Source: Dendrolimus kikuchii
Lineage: Eukaryota > Arthropoda > Insecta > Lepidoptera > Lasiocampidae
Length of the DNA stretch: 64,000 bases
Reading direction: 5' to 3'
NCBI GenBank assembly: GCA_019925095.2
Contig: CM034391.1
Span: 3,189,051 to 3,253,050, forward strand
Below are positions 58,601 to 64,000 of this stretch, piece by piece. The notes under the pieces are model-generated. The model was not told where the DNA came from. It did no database searches and saw nothing but the letters and a program-made list of their open reading frames with translations. Both the position numbers and the translations under genes were made by a program. Each line of letters opens with the position of its first letter. Position 1 is the first letter of the stretch.

Positions 58601-61600
58601 CGTATTACTGCAATCTATGCATATATTTAAACAAGTGAAATGACCTTTCTAATAATTCTGATATGTTATTGTTACATAATTTCCTCTATGAGTTGTGTTC
58701 ACATTGAAATTCCAACGGTTCGTATTGCATTGAAATATAACCTTTGCGATACAAAAATGTACTGCAGTAAATTCTTAATTTGAAATATTTTATCATTTGA
58801 AAATAAAGTTTAATTAGGAAAAGGTTGCAAGGCAATGTTTATATTATTTTTTTAAATATTCCGTTAATACTCTGCTTATTTTGTAAATACAAGTCGTGGT
58901 AGCTTCAATGCTGACGCATCCACTTGTTTAATGTATCTAGGTTCGAAACCTTCTTACGAGCGTTTTGTTGCGAACACTGATGGAAGACATCATGACAAAC
59001 CTCTACGTTGTAAGCGATGTTAGCAACCAACCAATACGCCATGTACAGTCATGGCCACTTATTAGGACTCATTTTGGACTAGCATGTAACAATATAATAA
59101 AGTCATTTTCGCCGTTTCTTCTCTCCCAGCCACAACACGTTGCGAAACGGCAGTAATATAGCGTAGGCCGCCGCGAACCACCGATCCCGGTCCGCCGGGA
59201 TCCTTCCCCTCGGGCTTTATATTACCCGTCGCCCGTTCTCAATTAGTGCTTTGTGTCGCCCTATAGTGGGCATCATTAAATTCATCCCCCTCTCATGGCA
59301 ACAGTCCAGCCGAGGTAAAACTCCTTAGGGAGCTCACTCGAACAAGTTGCCCCCCCGGGCTCGAGCGCCTTCGCTTCGCGAAGGCACTCGCCCCAAAAAC
59401 CCCGGTAAAGTTGTAAGGTCTTCGGACCAACAACATAAAGTCAAGTCCAATAAAAAAAATAAAAAATAAAGCTATGGTAGCGTAATGGCTAGAGCACGCG
59501 TCCCAAACTCAAAAACCTCGCGTTTGAATCCTGGCCGTAACACATGCACCAGCACCACTTAGGCATTTTTCTGACTTAATTTGCATATTGTTACAATTAC
59601 CACGTGCTAACAGCGGTGAAGGAAAACATTGTGATGAAACGTGCACATCTATATAACCGATATGCCAAGGCTGCATGGGATAAGCATGGTGGGTGTACTG
59701 TCCGATCCCCTATAGTGGGAAGCTCGAGCCCAGCCGTGGGACATCTGTGAGCTGTTATCAGAGAAACGTCAACTTATTTTGATGTTCCTTATTTATTTAC
59801 GTAGATTACGACTCGACTTTCCTTTCTCAAGCTTCGAAATAAAAAAAAATTGTTGTTGTAGAATCACGAAGAATTTCGAGGTTTAGAAAGGGCGAAAGAG
59901 GCCATGGTTGATGTTGCGCAGTACATCAATGAAGTCAAAAGGGACAGCGAAGTATTAGTGTTGCTCGCAAATGTACAGGTGATTAATGTTTGAACTTAAT
60001 ACTGATATTTTTTTTTGATAAAATTAGATATCTCAGGTATTGTTGCTTTTATTTACAATATGCTCGGCGATATCTTTAACATACTCCATTGCCAGTCCCT
60101 TGGCTCTCATATACCTATCTTATCCCACTTTGCGATTTTCATCCCAGAAGCTTTTAGAAGGAAGTCACGTGACAAAAAGAATTTTAAACTACAGGATGGG
60201 TACAAATGTAAAGCTAGACCAAAAAAAGATTGTTGTATTGTGTGAAGTAGGATGTGGTGATTTGTGGTGTGACAGAAGATGTATGTCAGAATAGAGGAGT
60301 GTGGAAGGAAAAGACATATTGTGCCGACCTCAATGAAAGAAATGACAGAGCCCAGAAGCTTCTAGAAAATGTTTATAAAGTTTGTTTCAAATACACTCCG
60401 AAAAGGCTTAACGCAGGTCAATTATTACAATTTTTTCTTGCAATGTTCGATTCAAAAGGTAGGTCTTGTAAGCAGCTCAAAAAAGCATATTTACACAAAA
60501 CAGTTGAAATCTGCCATCTCAAAGGCACAATGGTCTTCATTGGAAACAATTAATATCTTATAGTTTTTGTTCACTCTTAATCGATATTAACCGTTTTTGA
60601 ATATAAAACATCACGCATCAGGTTCCCGGCAGAAAATCCATTTTATTTCTAAAAACAATATTGATTGGTATCAGGAGAGCATACTAGACTGGGATGGTGG
60701 CGCGTTGGGGGCCGGCGGTGCGGGGTTGGCGGCCTACGGGAGGCTGCTGTTGGACGGGGAGCTCAAAGTGAAGGCCCACGAGGACCAGAAGCAACGAATC
60801 AGATATGCATTCGTATTCGACAAGCTGATGCTGCTTTGTAAGCCTGTTAAGGTAATCATTTCATCCCTATTAGTATTATAAATGCGAAAGTAACTCTGTC
60901 TGTCCGTTTCTGTTCTGTTTTCACGGAAAAACTATGGGATTGATTTGGCTGAAACTCAGTATATATAGATTTTCGATGCCGAGGATCAATATAGGATACT
61001 TTTTATCTCGAAAAATGGGATAGTTTCTGGGATAAAAATATAGTTGTCTCTCTGTTTGTTATCCTTTTATGGAAAGACTATAGGACCGATTTGGTTGAAA
61101 TTCGATATAAATGCAATTTTAATACCGAAGGTGGCCAAGGGATACTTTTCATCCCGGACAATGGGATAGATTTTGTGATTTTTGTTTATTTTGTCCATTT
61201 CGTCTCACTTGACCCACTTGGACCACATGGTCCATTTCGTCCACTTCGTCATTTATATAGTTTAGTTTGTGATATAAAATATAGTAAATTTTCCGGGGGG
61301 CAAGTACATAAAAATTTAATACAATGTAACCTGTACCACCTGCTATTTAAACAAGAGGTACCCACTAGACTAGAGGTTGACCCGTGGCATAGCCGCGGGG
61401 CAAACACTAGTTCTATATATATATACAATGATGTTGTTCCAAAACACCTGGAAGATAAACTATGTGTTGGGTCGATTTCGAGGCAGTTTTCGCTAATTCT
61501 TAGACTAAAAATCTGCACTACACAGTTTTCACTAAAACTATAGCTTACGTTCTTTATTAAATACTGCTGTACTTTGTGTCCCGGGAATTTCGAGTTGAGC

Positions 61601-64000
61601 GTGGACGAAGTCGCGGGCATATCCTAGTAATTTATATAAAACTGTAACCAAGTATCGGAATGTTTTCAGGACAACCATTATTCGTATAAATTGGCCGTTC
61701 GACTGGCCGAATACAGGGTAGAAGATGGGTGCGGCAGGAGGACCCTGCGCAACGACGCGCGGTGGTCGTCGCACTTCTATCTGGTGCGACGCACCAAGGA
61801 CGCGACGTTCACGCTCTACGCGCGCAACGACGACTGCAAAAGGAAGTGGGTCAAAGCCATTAGGGACGCTATGTGAGTATTACTATGGCTACGTTCCACA
61901 TGAAGCTCACAACGAGCACGCTCCCGACCACGATTTTTCCCGTTTCACACCATTGTATAGTGTAATAAAGTAGTGTTAAATTCTTTTTATTGCTTGCGGA
62001 GGCGTTACAATCGCAAACTCAAGTGCAACGGATTATCCGACCCACCTCTTGACTAGGGTCGTTGTGAACGAAAACTATGACGTCATTAGTGACGTTTTCG
62101 CGGCGACCATAACGACGGTGGTTGTTATGTGGAACGGCTCAAGGAGCACTTTGGACGTTGTGAGTTACAAGAGGAACGTAGCCTATATAACATTAGGGGC
62201 GCGTTCCTTTGCGGTCGTTATGTCGTGGCGAATACGTCATTGTTTTTGATTACGCAGCACTCACAACCAGTCATGACAAGGAGGTGGGTTGAAGTGGGCA
62301 TTAACCACAGAGCATTATTTCTCTGTATCGATACGTTGACAAAGGTGCGATTTTCAAATCAACTGACCTTTGTATATTTCGTCGTTAATGACATCCACCC
62401 GTTCCACTTGATTTATAATTGTAACGCCCGCAAATAAGTGGAACGGTAAAAATCACGGTCGTAAGCGTGGTCGTTGTGAGCCTCATGTGGAACGTTCTCT
62501 AGGTAGCGTCTTGTCACGTTTTCTATCCATCTAAGAACGGAGAAAAAATACAAGCTCCTGCCGCCGGGAGGCGTGTCCTAAGAGGCATCAAAATAACCTA
62601 CAGCCAGGTGGTAGGATATTTGCCCCTCTGGATTGCTACCACCCCTGGTCTAGAGTATGCCGCCATAACAACCTTGAGTTGTGTTCCGGCATTAGTGGCC
62701 AGGTTCCAGTCTCCCTGTAAAAAGCAGCACATTGGTAGCAGCTCACTAACTCACCAGTCGCAAAAGCCCATCATTTGATTCTCAGTAGCATGAATTTCAC
62801 TAAAGAAGTTTTTGTATTACTCTGAATCTGACTTGCTTGTATGTTTTCGATCAGCCTCAGAGTTGTGTGTTGTATAATCATTGCACAAGTAATTGAAGTT
62901 ATTTTTATTATAAAATTAATTACTTTTTACTTTCTCTGACAGTGAAAATTTGGAACCACCAGGCTGTCGGAGTACAAACCATAAATTCGTCTTGCACACT
63001 TTCGAAAAACCTGCCACATGTCACCACTGTTCAAAATTCCTAAAAGGACGGATATTTCAGGTATATTGACTTTTCACAATATAACACATAAATCCATTTT
63101 AGGATAACTGATACTATACCCTCTACTCTTACAATATTTACCTTTAATTTCAGGGAAAATGCGTTGCTTAGAAACTTCTGGGCCTATTAAGCATATTGTG
63201 AGAATCCCCACATGTAACAATATGCACATTGGGTCAAAAAGTTCCTAAACTGTGTATATTACCCAGCCAAATTCTTAAGTCGTTGCAATAAGATATAGGT
63301 GTCGTCCTTAATAAACTACCACTATAGTATGAACAAAACTTAAATGCGTCTCTGAAGTTCGTACACGTCATTACATGTAGACCAGAACTATAATGTTGAC
63401 AAATAGATGGTGTTACTCTTTCATTTGTTTACTCTTCAGCCTTTTCTCATTCCCTCTCTTTTACACTACTAACTTAAATGTGTAATAAACTTTAACACTT
63501 GACTATACCTGCGCAAACTTACGAGCTATACTAATCACAAAATAATAGGCCTGATTTGACAGTTCTCATTATGACATTTTTAAGGATTAAAACCTCCAAA
63601 TCCAGTTACCAAGTTAACCGATTATCACGAGAAATCGATTAAAAATTATACAACTTTGTGATCATTTGATTTATTTTATGTTAATTACTTCTTGTCTCAC
63701 GCAAGTTATGCCTTACATGGCCTCTCGCGTACTGCTTGCATTTTACTATATCATCCGTTAATATATATTTATTTAATCGTTGTTGTTTTCAGTACATGTA
63801 TGTACAATTATGTGTTATTATTTTAGTATAAAGTCACAAAAAAATCTAAGATTTTGGAATAAATATGTAAATAGTTTTTTTTCTGAATCGAATTGGGTTC
63901 ATGAAATGCAACAAACCTTTGGTGGTAGCAACTTTAAAATTAAAAATAAGACGCACGTAACTGTTTTTTGGGCCTTCGCCATAGAATAATAATACATTAC
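31477..64000 (+). CDS. Vav: Vav guanine nucleotide exchange factor gene, CH to C1 part, runs off right edge
   Basis: Vav is a cytoplasmic signalling protein that loads Rho/Rac GTPases with GTP after tyrosine phosphorylation. Coding exons: 31477-31695, 32912-33087, 34075-34134, 35249-35423 (optional), 50024- or 50044-50197, 51213-51383, 54657-54872, 55992-56111, 59862-59978, 60675-60851, 61670-61872 and 62943-63060. Domain order: CH (exons 1-2), acidic linker with YxDL tyrosines (3-5), DH (6-9), PH (10-11), start of the C1 zinc finger (12). Phases match at every junction used. Identity rests on strong similarity, from memory, to fly and vertebrate Vav, such as [14 protein letters not shown] in DH and H-x12-C-x2-C in C1. 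The start has an in-frame TGA two codons upstream. The rest of C1, SH2 and SH3 domains lie outside. Introns are repeat-rich; the one before exon 5 is about 14.6 kb. Confidence 0.95.
32500..32610. repeat. interspersed repeat fragment
   Basis: GGGTGTCTGGGATTTGCC and ATATTACCCATAAGACAA resemble a moth SINE/LINE body; related sequence near 52300. Low confidence. Confidence 0.35.
32912..33087 (+). CDS. Vav: Vav exon 2 (residues 74-132, CH domain end)
   Basis: [20 protein letters not shown], then [20 protein letters not shown]. The acceptor is TTAACAG and the donor is AA|GTAAGT, phase 2. Confidence 0.95.
33390..33660. mobile_element. large fold-back element in Vav intron 2
   Basis: Left arm includes ACGGACAAGTGGCAAAATGA and AATTTAACTTGAAGTTTTA; right arm is the reverse complement (TAAAACTTCAAGTTAAAATT, TGCCACTTGTCCGTTG, CTATGTGTCCCA). 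Arms are about 110-120 bp with a short central spacer. No coding capacity. Probably a MITE with long inverted ends. Confidence 0.8.
33686..33882. mobile_element. MITE with AAGTCTRTTTCAAATAGG inverted ends
   Basis: Left end AAGGTCTGTTTCAAATAGGA, right end reverse complement AAAGTCTATTTCAAATAGGG. About 197 bp, non-coding, immediately beside the fold-back element. Confidence 0.7.
34075..34134 (+). CDS. Vav: Vav exon 3 (residues 132-152, first acidic tyrosine motif)
   Basis: 60 nt encoding [27 protein letters not shown] is the acidic tyrosine motif that in Vav proteins folds onto the DH domain until phosphorylated. The donor is GT|GTAAGT, phase 2. Confidence 0.92.
34524..34780 (+). repeat. interspersed repeat fragment in Vav intron 3
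   Basis: ACTAGCGGTCTCTGTAGACA and a body with ACGCCACCTACCGGGTCTAT followed by TTTCATCAAAATCGTG. This layout resembles the widespread insect repeat seen at 46390-46620. Confidence 0.4.
35070..35195. repeat. small imperfect hairpin in Vav intron 3
   Basis: GGGTTTCTATATCTTGTCTTAC and its imperfect reverse complement GTAAGATATAGAGACCC lie about 80 bp apart. Confidence 0.5.
35249..35423 (+). CDS. Vav: Vav candidate exon 4 (second acidic tyrosine motif), possibly alternative
   Basis: It opens after ACTTGTAG in the phase left by exon 3 and reads [20 protein letters not shown], then [13 protein letters not shown], a second YxDL motif with coding-like composition. An AG three bases later is an alternative acceptor. 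The donor is less certain: CCCGAG|GTGGCG (phase 0) fits the long form of exon 5; otherwise the frame stops at 35475-35477. Could be an optional exon. Confidence 0.6.
35504..35655 (-). mobile_element. family B LINE, 152-bp 3' end with 12-bp duplication
   Basis: (CATA)n at the left, then the reversed C-terminal coding end. Flanked by ATGGATGAAGTT at 35492-35503 and 35656-35667. It starts 80 bp after the proposed donor of Vav exon 4. Confidence 0.92.
36390..36620 (+). pseudogene. CR1/Jockey-like LINE 3' end, decayed
   Basis: Sequence parallel to the better copy at 48545-48832: GCTCTGCCAAAGAGTGGAATA, CTTCAAGTC, AATAAGTATCTTCTAGGTA and a CATCATGTGAGAC tail. Stops interrupt the frame. Confidence 0.6.
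36985..37050 (+). repeat. tRNA-like SINE head fragment
   Basis: Ends AGTTCGAATCCTGGCC, a Pol III B box. The A box is degenerate; no functional tRNA fold. Confidence 0.4.
37316..37620 (+). mobile_element. tRNA-derived SINE
   Basis: The head has A box TAGCGTAATGG and B box GGTTCGATCC at tRNA spacing, then a body with ACCACGTGCTAATAACGG and GAAGGAAAACATAGTGATG. The end is GCCCAGCAGTGG. The head is not a real tRNA gene (no proper acceptor stem). Confidence 0.75.
37621..37960 (+). repeat. retroposon 3'-end-like sequence
   Basis: Purine-rich start, CTCAGGGCTAATCGTTTCAC, and an AATAAA signal (CTAAATAAATC) before a T/C-rich end. Possibly a LINE 3' UTR; unclassified. Confidence 0.35.
38890..39208 (+). 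mobile_element. family A retroposon, full length
   Basis: Plus-oriented unit from TATCCGTGCAGG to CTGCAATAAAAAAAA, joined directly to an older minus-oriented relative. Confidence 0.85.
39216..39480 (-). mobile_element. family A retroposon, diverged older copy
   Basis: AGCAGACAGGCTGACGGTCC to CCGTTCCTGCACGGA with many substitutions and small deletions. With the copy before it, it forms a tail-to-tail inverted pair. Confidence 0.75.
40370..40530 (+). pseudogene. CR1/Jockey-like LINE 3' end, decayed
   Basis: Same family as 36390 and 48545: GCGCACCGCTG, GAGTGGAATAATTAGCCGGA and the tail GTGCGATATCTATCAAACGC. Confidence 0.6.
41115..41375 (-). mobile_element. tRNA-derived SINE
   Basis: Reverse orientation of the element at 37316: tail CACTGTTGGGCTCG at the left, GTTTTCCTTCACAG, CACGTGGTAATTGTAACAAT, and a tRNA-like head near the right end. 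Confidence 0.7.
41690..41895 (-). mobile_element. tRNA-derived SINE, partial
   Basis: Minus-strand B box GGGTTCGAATC at about 41836 and the CATTGTAACAATT body. The tail end is missing. Confidence 0.6.
42261..42877 (-). pseudogene. R1-clade non-LTR retrotransposon 3' end with 13-bp duplication
   Basis: The minus strand encodes the last part of R1-type ORF2: [40 protein letters not shown] and [17 protein letters not shown], ending after QPP. It is truncated inside the CCHC knuckle. A GC-rich 3' UTR and an A-tract (poly T at about 42263-42271) follow. Perfect direct repeats AAATCTATAGATT at 42248-42260 and 42878-42890. Related to, but clearly different from, the element at 21905. Confidence 0.92.
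42911..43734. other. Vav intron 4, nothing recognised
   Basis: AT-rich sequence between the R1 insertion and the family C palindrome. No exon or repeat identified. Confidence 0.4.
43735..43985. mobile_element. family C element with both long inverted ends
   Basis: Left arm from AATAAAACTACGTTTTAACG to TTTTTCCGACGTT; right arm is its reverse complement (AACGTCGGAAAAACC to AACGTAGTTTTATTAT), about 65 bp each and nearly perfect. The core has TTTCGGCCACTTTTCAGTGG and GTGATCACGGAAGAC, motifs that resemble Penelope-like retroelement ends. No coding sequence. Confidence 0.8.
44610..44720. repeat. possible pogo/Tigger-like fragment
   Basis: ACACTGAAACCTGCGTACAA and ACGATTTTCCGC resemble one end of a mariner/pogo-type element. 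The other end was not found. Confidence 0.3.
44838..44875. repeat. family C, terminal repeats only
   Basis: ATAATAAAACTATGTTTTAA joined to TGTAGTTTTATTAT: the two ends of family C with almost everything between deleted. Confidence 0.6.
44935..45060 (-). repeat. interspersed repeat, inverted relative of 46890-47040
   Basis: CTGAAGAGTTTCTTGTGCCG and CCACAACATGTTG are the reverse complement of blocks at 46940-47030 (CAACATGTTATGG, GCGCAAGAAACTCTTCAGC). Confidence 0.6.
45535..45660. mobile_element. family C, degenerate copy
   Basis: GTGATCACGGCTACTGAAAA, GTGGCTGAAACGTCAG and CGCCCTTAAACCCG, opposite orientation to the copy at 46714. Confidence 0.6.
46390..46620 (+). repeat. widespread insect repeat ('tagctgtgcccgcgac')
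   Basis: TAGCTGTGCCCGCGACGTCG, CTATAGCCTTCCTCGATAAA and CCAGTAGTTCCTGAGATTAG form the typical order of a common moth interspersed repeat; class not assigned. Confidence 0.65.
46714..46885. mobile_element. family C, one-ended copy
   Basis: Conserved outer flank TTCTTAAGTTTTCGCGACTT precedes AATAAAACTACG, then the full left arm and core to GATGTCAACGAGTATTG. The inverted right arm is missing. Confidence 0.75.
46886..47040 (+). repeat. interspersed repeat
   Basis: Counterpart of 44935-45060 in the opposite orientation. Ends in AGAAACTCTTCAGC. Confidence 0.6.
47066..47115 (+). mobile_element. family B LINE, only 50 bp, with 10-bp duplication
   Basis: From TTGTTCGTGCCTACC through the stop to the (TATG)n tail. 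Flanked by TAATATTAAA at 47056-47065 and 47116-47125. Confidence 0.88.
47455..47540. mobile_element. family C fragment
   Basis: AAGTGGCCGAAACGTCGG followed by the right arm to AACGTAGTTTTATTA. Confidence 0.7.
47648..47912 (+). mobile_element. family D MITE, best-preserved copy
   Basis: Left end AGGGTGTTCCATTAGTAGCT, right end reverse complement AGGCTACGTTCCATTAGGGA, making imperfect terminal inverted repeats of about 25 bp. 265 bp, non-coding. Confidence 0.8.
48010..48140. repeat. ACCG/TAACGG-rich repetitive stretch
   Basis: Many short alternations of TTACCG and CGGTA on both strands, such as TACCGATAAAAATCGGT. Probably part of a transposon. Confidence 0.35.
48257..48531 (+). mobile_element. 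family A retroposon with internal deletion
   Basis: Plus oriented; about 40 bp between GGCCTGTCG and GGCATTTGCCC are missing compared with other copies. Confidence 0.85.
48545..48832 (+). pseudogene. CR1/Jockey-like LINE 3' end
   Basis: It encodes [20 protein letters not shown] and [18 protein letters not shown] then a stop, the usual C-terminal tail of this kind of reverse transcriptase. A 3' UTR (ACGTCAGGTGCAATGTCAGT) and a poly(A) tract at about 48817-48827 follow. It abuts the tail of a family A copy. Confidence 0.8.
49610..49920 (-). repeat. 'cgaagtcgcgggc' interspersed repeat
   Basis: Minus orientation; TTTATCCCGGGAATTC, CACAGTTTTCACTAAAACGA and GACGAAGTCGCGGGCATATC. It ends about 100 bp before Vav exon 5. 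A related copy at 61480-61640 shares all three blocks. Confidence 0.65.
50024..50197 (+). CDS. Vav: Vav exon 5 (third acidic tyrosine motif)
   Basis: It encodes [20 protein letters not shown] then [20 protein letters not shown]. Two acceptors are possible: ACCAG before 50024 (phase 0, joins exon 4) and ACATAG before 50044 (phase 2, joins exon 3 directly). The donor is ACA|GTATGC, phase 0. GC-rich. Confidence 0.85.
51213..51383 (+). CDS. Vav: Vav exon 6 (start of DH domain)
   Basis: 57 codons, phase 0: [20 protein letters not shown] is conserved region 1 of the DH domain, and [16 protein letters not shown] follows. The acceptor is TTTTTTCAG and the donor is AAG|GTGAGT. Confidence 0.95.
51462..52090 (-). 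mobile_element. older family A copy split by a younger one
   Basis: Parts at 51462-51567 and 51884-52090 belong to one diverged minus-oriented unit. The break coincides with the plus-oriented copy at 51568-51883. Confidence 0.8.
51568..51883 (+). mobile_element. family A retroposon nested in another family A copy
   Basis: TTATCCGTGCATGAACGG to CTGCAATAAAAAAAAA, with a short AAGT at both junctions as a possible target duplication. It lies about 190 bp after the donor of Vav exon 6. Confidence 0.85.
52180..52400 (+). mobile_element. tRNA-derived SINE
   Basis: The head has CGCATAGCTCATTGGAACGC and B box GGGTTCGATTCC. The body contains GGGATTTGTCCCAGAGTTGT and GCCCGAACGTAAC. Different body from the 37316 SINE. 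Confidence 0.6.
52655..52972 (+). mobile_element. family A retroposon, first unit of head-to-tail dimer
   Basis: Complete plus-oriented unit; the poly(A) tail runs directly into a second unit. Confidence 0.85.
52973..53262 (+). mobile_element. family A retroposon, second unit of dimer
   Basis: Lacks about the first 25 bp of the head and starts at CAATTTCCTGCGG. Shares private variants with the first unit (GGCGACCAAA, CAGCCGGGTG, GGATGACTACC), so it arose by duplication or template jumping, not by independent insertion. Confidence 0.85.
54060..54145. mobile_element. family C, left end only
   Basis: TTCGCGACTTCTATACATAA, AATAAAACTACG and GCGCGGTAATTTATTTGA. Confidence 0.65.
54155..54205. repeat. 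(TG)n/(GA)n microsatellite
   Basis: TGTGTGTCTGTGTGTG followed by GAGAGAGAGA, in Vav intron 6. Confidence 0.7.
54338..54475 (-). mobile_element. family B LINE, 138-bp 3' end with 11-bp duplication
   Basis: (CATA)n at the left. Flanked by AAATGATCGTA at 54327-54337 and 54476-54486. Lies about 180 bp before Vav exon 7. Confidence 0.92.
54657..54872 (+). CDS. Vav: Vav exon 7 (DH domain)
   Basis: 72 codons, phase 0: [33 protein letters not shown] and LAKQMA before GTAAGT. The acceptor is TTGTTAAAG, a weak site, but upstream in-frame TAA (54645-54647) and alignment to DH domains fix the boundary here. Confidence 0.9.
55120..55430. mobile_element. nested inverted repeats in Vav intron 7
   Basis: GGCAGTACATTTG pairs with CAAATGTACTGCC (about 55415-55428), and TTTGTCCCGTACAAAAT pairs with ATTTTGTACGGGACAAA (about 55359-55375). 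The arms share bases, so the structure is a rearranged fold-back element. Confidence 0.55.
55992..56111 (+). CDS. Vav: Vav exon 8 (DH conserved region 3)
   Basis: 40 codons, phase 0: [17 protein letters not shown], then [18 protein letters not shown], the most conserved DH helix that contacts the GTPase. The acceptor is a strong poly(T)CAG; the donor is CCG|GTAAGT. Confidence 0.96.
56313..56634 (-). mobile_element. family A retroposon, full length, long T tract
   Basis: Complete unit with about 20 T at the tail, in Vav intron 8. It begins about 200 bp after the exon 8 donor, in the orientation whose poly(T)-CA(A)GAG looks like an acceptor on the gene strand, although here the site is TTGCAAG, not TTGCAG. 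Confidence 0.85.
56945..57131 (-). mobile_element. family B LINE, 187-bp 3' end with 11-bp duplication
   Basis: Reversed C-terminal coding end with CATACA tail. Flanked by TGGGCCTTATA at 56934-56944 and 57132-57142. Confidence 0.92.
57429..57693 (+). mobile_element. family A retroposon with internal deletion
   Basis: Plus oriented; about 60 bp around the GGTTCCAGTCTCC region are deleted. A possible AGTTT duplication flanks it. Confidence 0.8.
57764..58265. repeat. family E repeat, copy 2
   Basis: 502 bp, same orientation and ends as 16041-16544, with only a handful of differences by eye, mostly in homopolymers. Confidence 0.85.
58895..58960 (+). repeat. tRNA-like SINE head fragment
   Basis: GTCGTGGTAGC and a degenerate B box (TAGGTTCGAAACC). 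Body not recognised. Confidence 0.4.
59163..59468 (+). repeat. GC-rich retroposon 3' end with A-rich tail
   Basis: GGCCGCCGCGAACC start, a GCCTTCGCTTCGCGAAGGC palindrome, and an AATAAAAAAAATAAA tail at about 59450-59468. No coding frame recognised; possibly a LINE 3' UTR. Confidence 0.5.
59470..59765 (+). mobile_element. tRNA-derived SINE
   Basis: Head TAGCGTAATGGCTAGAGCAC and B box GTTTGAATCC. The body and CCCAGCCGTGGGACATCTG tail match the copy at 37316. Lies about 100 bp before Vav exon 9. Confidence 0.75.
59862..59978 (+). CDS. Vav: Vav exon 9 (end of DH domain)
   Basis: 39 codons, phase 0: [20 protein letters not shown] and [15 protein letters not shown]. The INEVKRDSE block is the family hallmark. 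Confidence 0.95.
60675..60851 (+). CDS. Vav: Vav exon 10 (PH domain start)
   Basis: 59 codons, phase 0: [20 protein letters not shown] and [19 protein letters not shown] Gly/Ala-rich insert ([13 protein letters not shown]) precedes it. Confidence 0.95.
60870..61420 (+). repeat. insect interspersed repeat ('gcgaaagtaactctgtctgtc')
   Basis: AAATGCGAAAGTAACTCTGT, then two imperfect tandem blocks with GGATACTTTT and a GATTTGG(C/T)TGAAA motif. Begins about 20 bp after the exon 10 donor. Confidence 0.6.
61480..61645 (-). repeat. 'cgaagtcgcgggc' interspersed repeat
   Basis: CACAGTTTTCACTAAAACTA, GTCCCGGGAATTTC and GACGAAGTCGCGGGCATATC. It ends about 30 bp before Vav exon 11. Confidence 0.65.
61670..61872 (+). 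CDS. Vav: Vav exon 11 (PH domain end)
   Basis: 203 nt, phase 2 at the donor: [40 protein letters not shown] and [11 protein letters not shown], with the invariant W of the C-terminal PH helix. The donor is AT|GTGAGT. A family D element begins about 12 bp into the following intron. Confidence 0.95.
61885..62182 (-). mobile_element. family D MITE, left member of a pair
   Basis: GGCTACGTTCCACATGAAGC at the left and GTGAGTTACAAGAGGAACG at the right. It starts about 12 bp beyond the Vav exon 11 donor. Confidence 0.75.
62196..62505 (+). mobile_element. family D MITE, right member of a pair
   Basis: Opposite orientation: GGCGCGTTCCTTTGCGGTC to GTGGTCGTTGTGAGCCTC. The pair could fold into a long hairpin between exons 11 and 12. 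Confidence 0.75.
62518..62745 (+). mobile_element. family A retroposon, diverged, tail end missing
   Basis: TATCCATCTAAGAACGGAGA to GGTTCCAGTCTCCCTG, then similarity ends near GGTAGCAG. No A-tail. Confidence 0.75.
62943..63060 (+). CDS. Vav: Vav exon 12 (first half of C1 zinc finger)
   Basis: 118 nt, phase 2 in, 0 out: [20 protein letters not shown] and [21 protein letters not shown]-x12-C-x2-C begins the C1 domain. The rest (GY-x-C...) should be on the next exon, not found before 64000. Confidence 0.95.
63061..64000. other. Vav intron after exon 12, no further exon seen
   Basis: Expected next is the GYxC... half of C1 on the plus strand; not found. AT-rich, without a recognised repeat. Confidence 0.5.

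Noticed and set aside
63153..63170. Possible Vav exon after TTTAATTTCAG, reading GKCVA then stop
   Set aside because: It does not continue the C1 zinc finger (GYxC expected) and stops at once. Only an alternative terminal exon could explain it, with no support.

Overview
This is a nuclear genomic window from an insect, most likely a moth or butterfly (Lepidoptera). Short exons with GT-AG introns encode two conserved animal proteins: alpha-spectrin on the minus strand and the Rho-family exchange factor Vav on the plus strand. The introns and intergenic DNA are AT-rich and packed with retroposons of kinds familiar from Lepidoptera. The order-level call is an inference from the repeats and protein similarity. 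There is no operon, CRISPR array, rRNA or prokaryotic feature.

Layout. Positions 1-18662 hold the 5' part of alpha-spectrin, read right to left. Twelve coding exons give residues 1-712 of a protein that is normally about 2,400 residues, and the gene runs off the left edge. Positions 18.7-31.4 kb are intergenic. They contain a compact intact single-exon gene for a 220-residue helix-turn-helix protein (25151-25813, plus), a 5'-truncated R1-clade retrotransposon nested in another repeat, and several fold-back elements. From 31477 to the right edge lies Vav: the CH domain (exons 1-2), an acidic tyrosine linker (exons 3-5), the DH domain (exons 6-9), the PH domain (exons 10-11) and the first half of the C1 zinc finger (exon 12). 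The rest of C1 and the SH3/SH2 tail lie beyond the window. Alpha-spectrin and Vav are divergently arranged, about 12.8 kb apart between start codons.

Repeats make up much of the rest. Names used below: family A is a roughly 310-bp retroposon with an AATAAA/poly(A) 3' tail, about 22 copies in both orientations. Family B is the 3' end of a non-LTR retrotransposon with a (TATG)n tail, nine copies, eight of them with perfect 10-13 bp target-site duplications. Family C is a repeat with long terminal inverted repeats and a Penelope-like core. Family D is a roughly 230-390 bp MITE with terminal inverted repeats. Family E is a roughly 503-bp repeat present as two nearly identical copies 41.7 kb apart. 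There are also tRNA-derived SINEs, two R1-clade LINE 3' ends and three CR1/Jockey-like LINE 3' ends.

I found no wholly new biological system. The most informative observations are the perfect target-site duplications that date insertions and reveal nesting, a possible alternative exon arrangement in the Vav acidic linker, repeats lying very close to Vav splice sites, and the poly(T)-CAG end of antisense family A copies, which looks like a ready-made splice acceptor.
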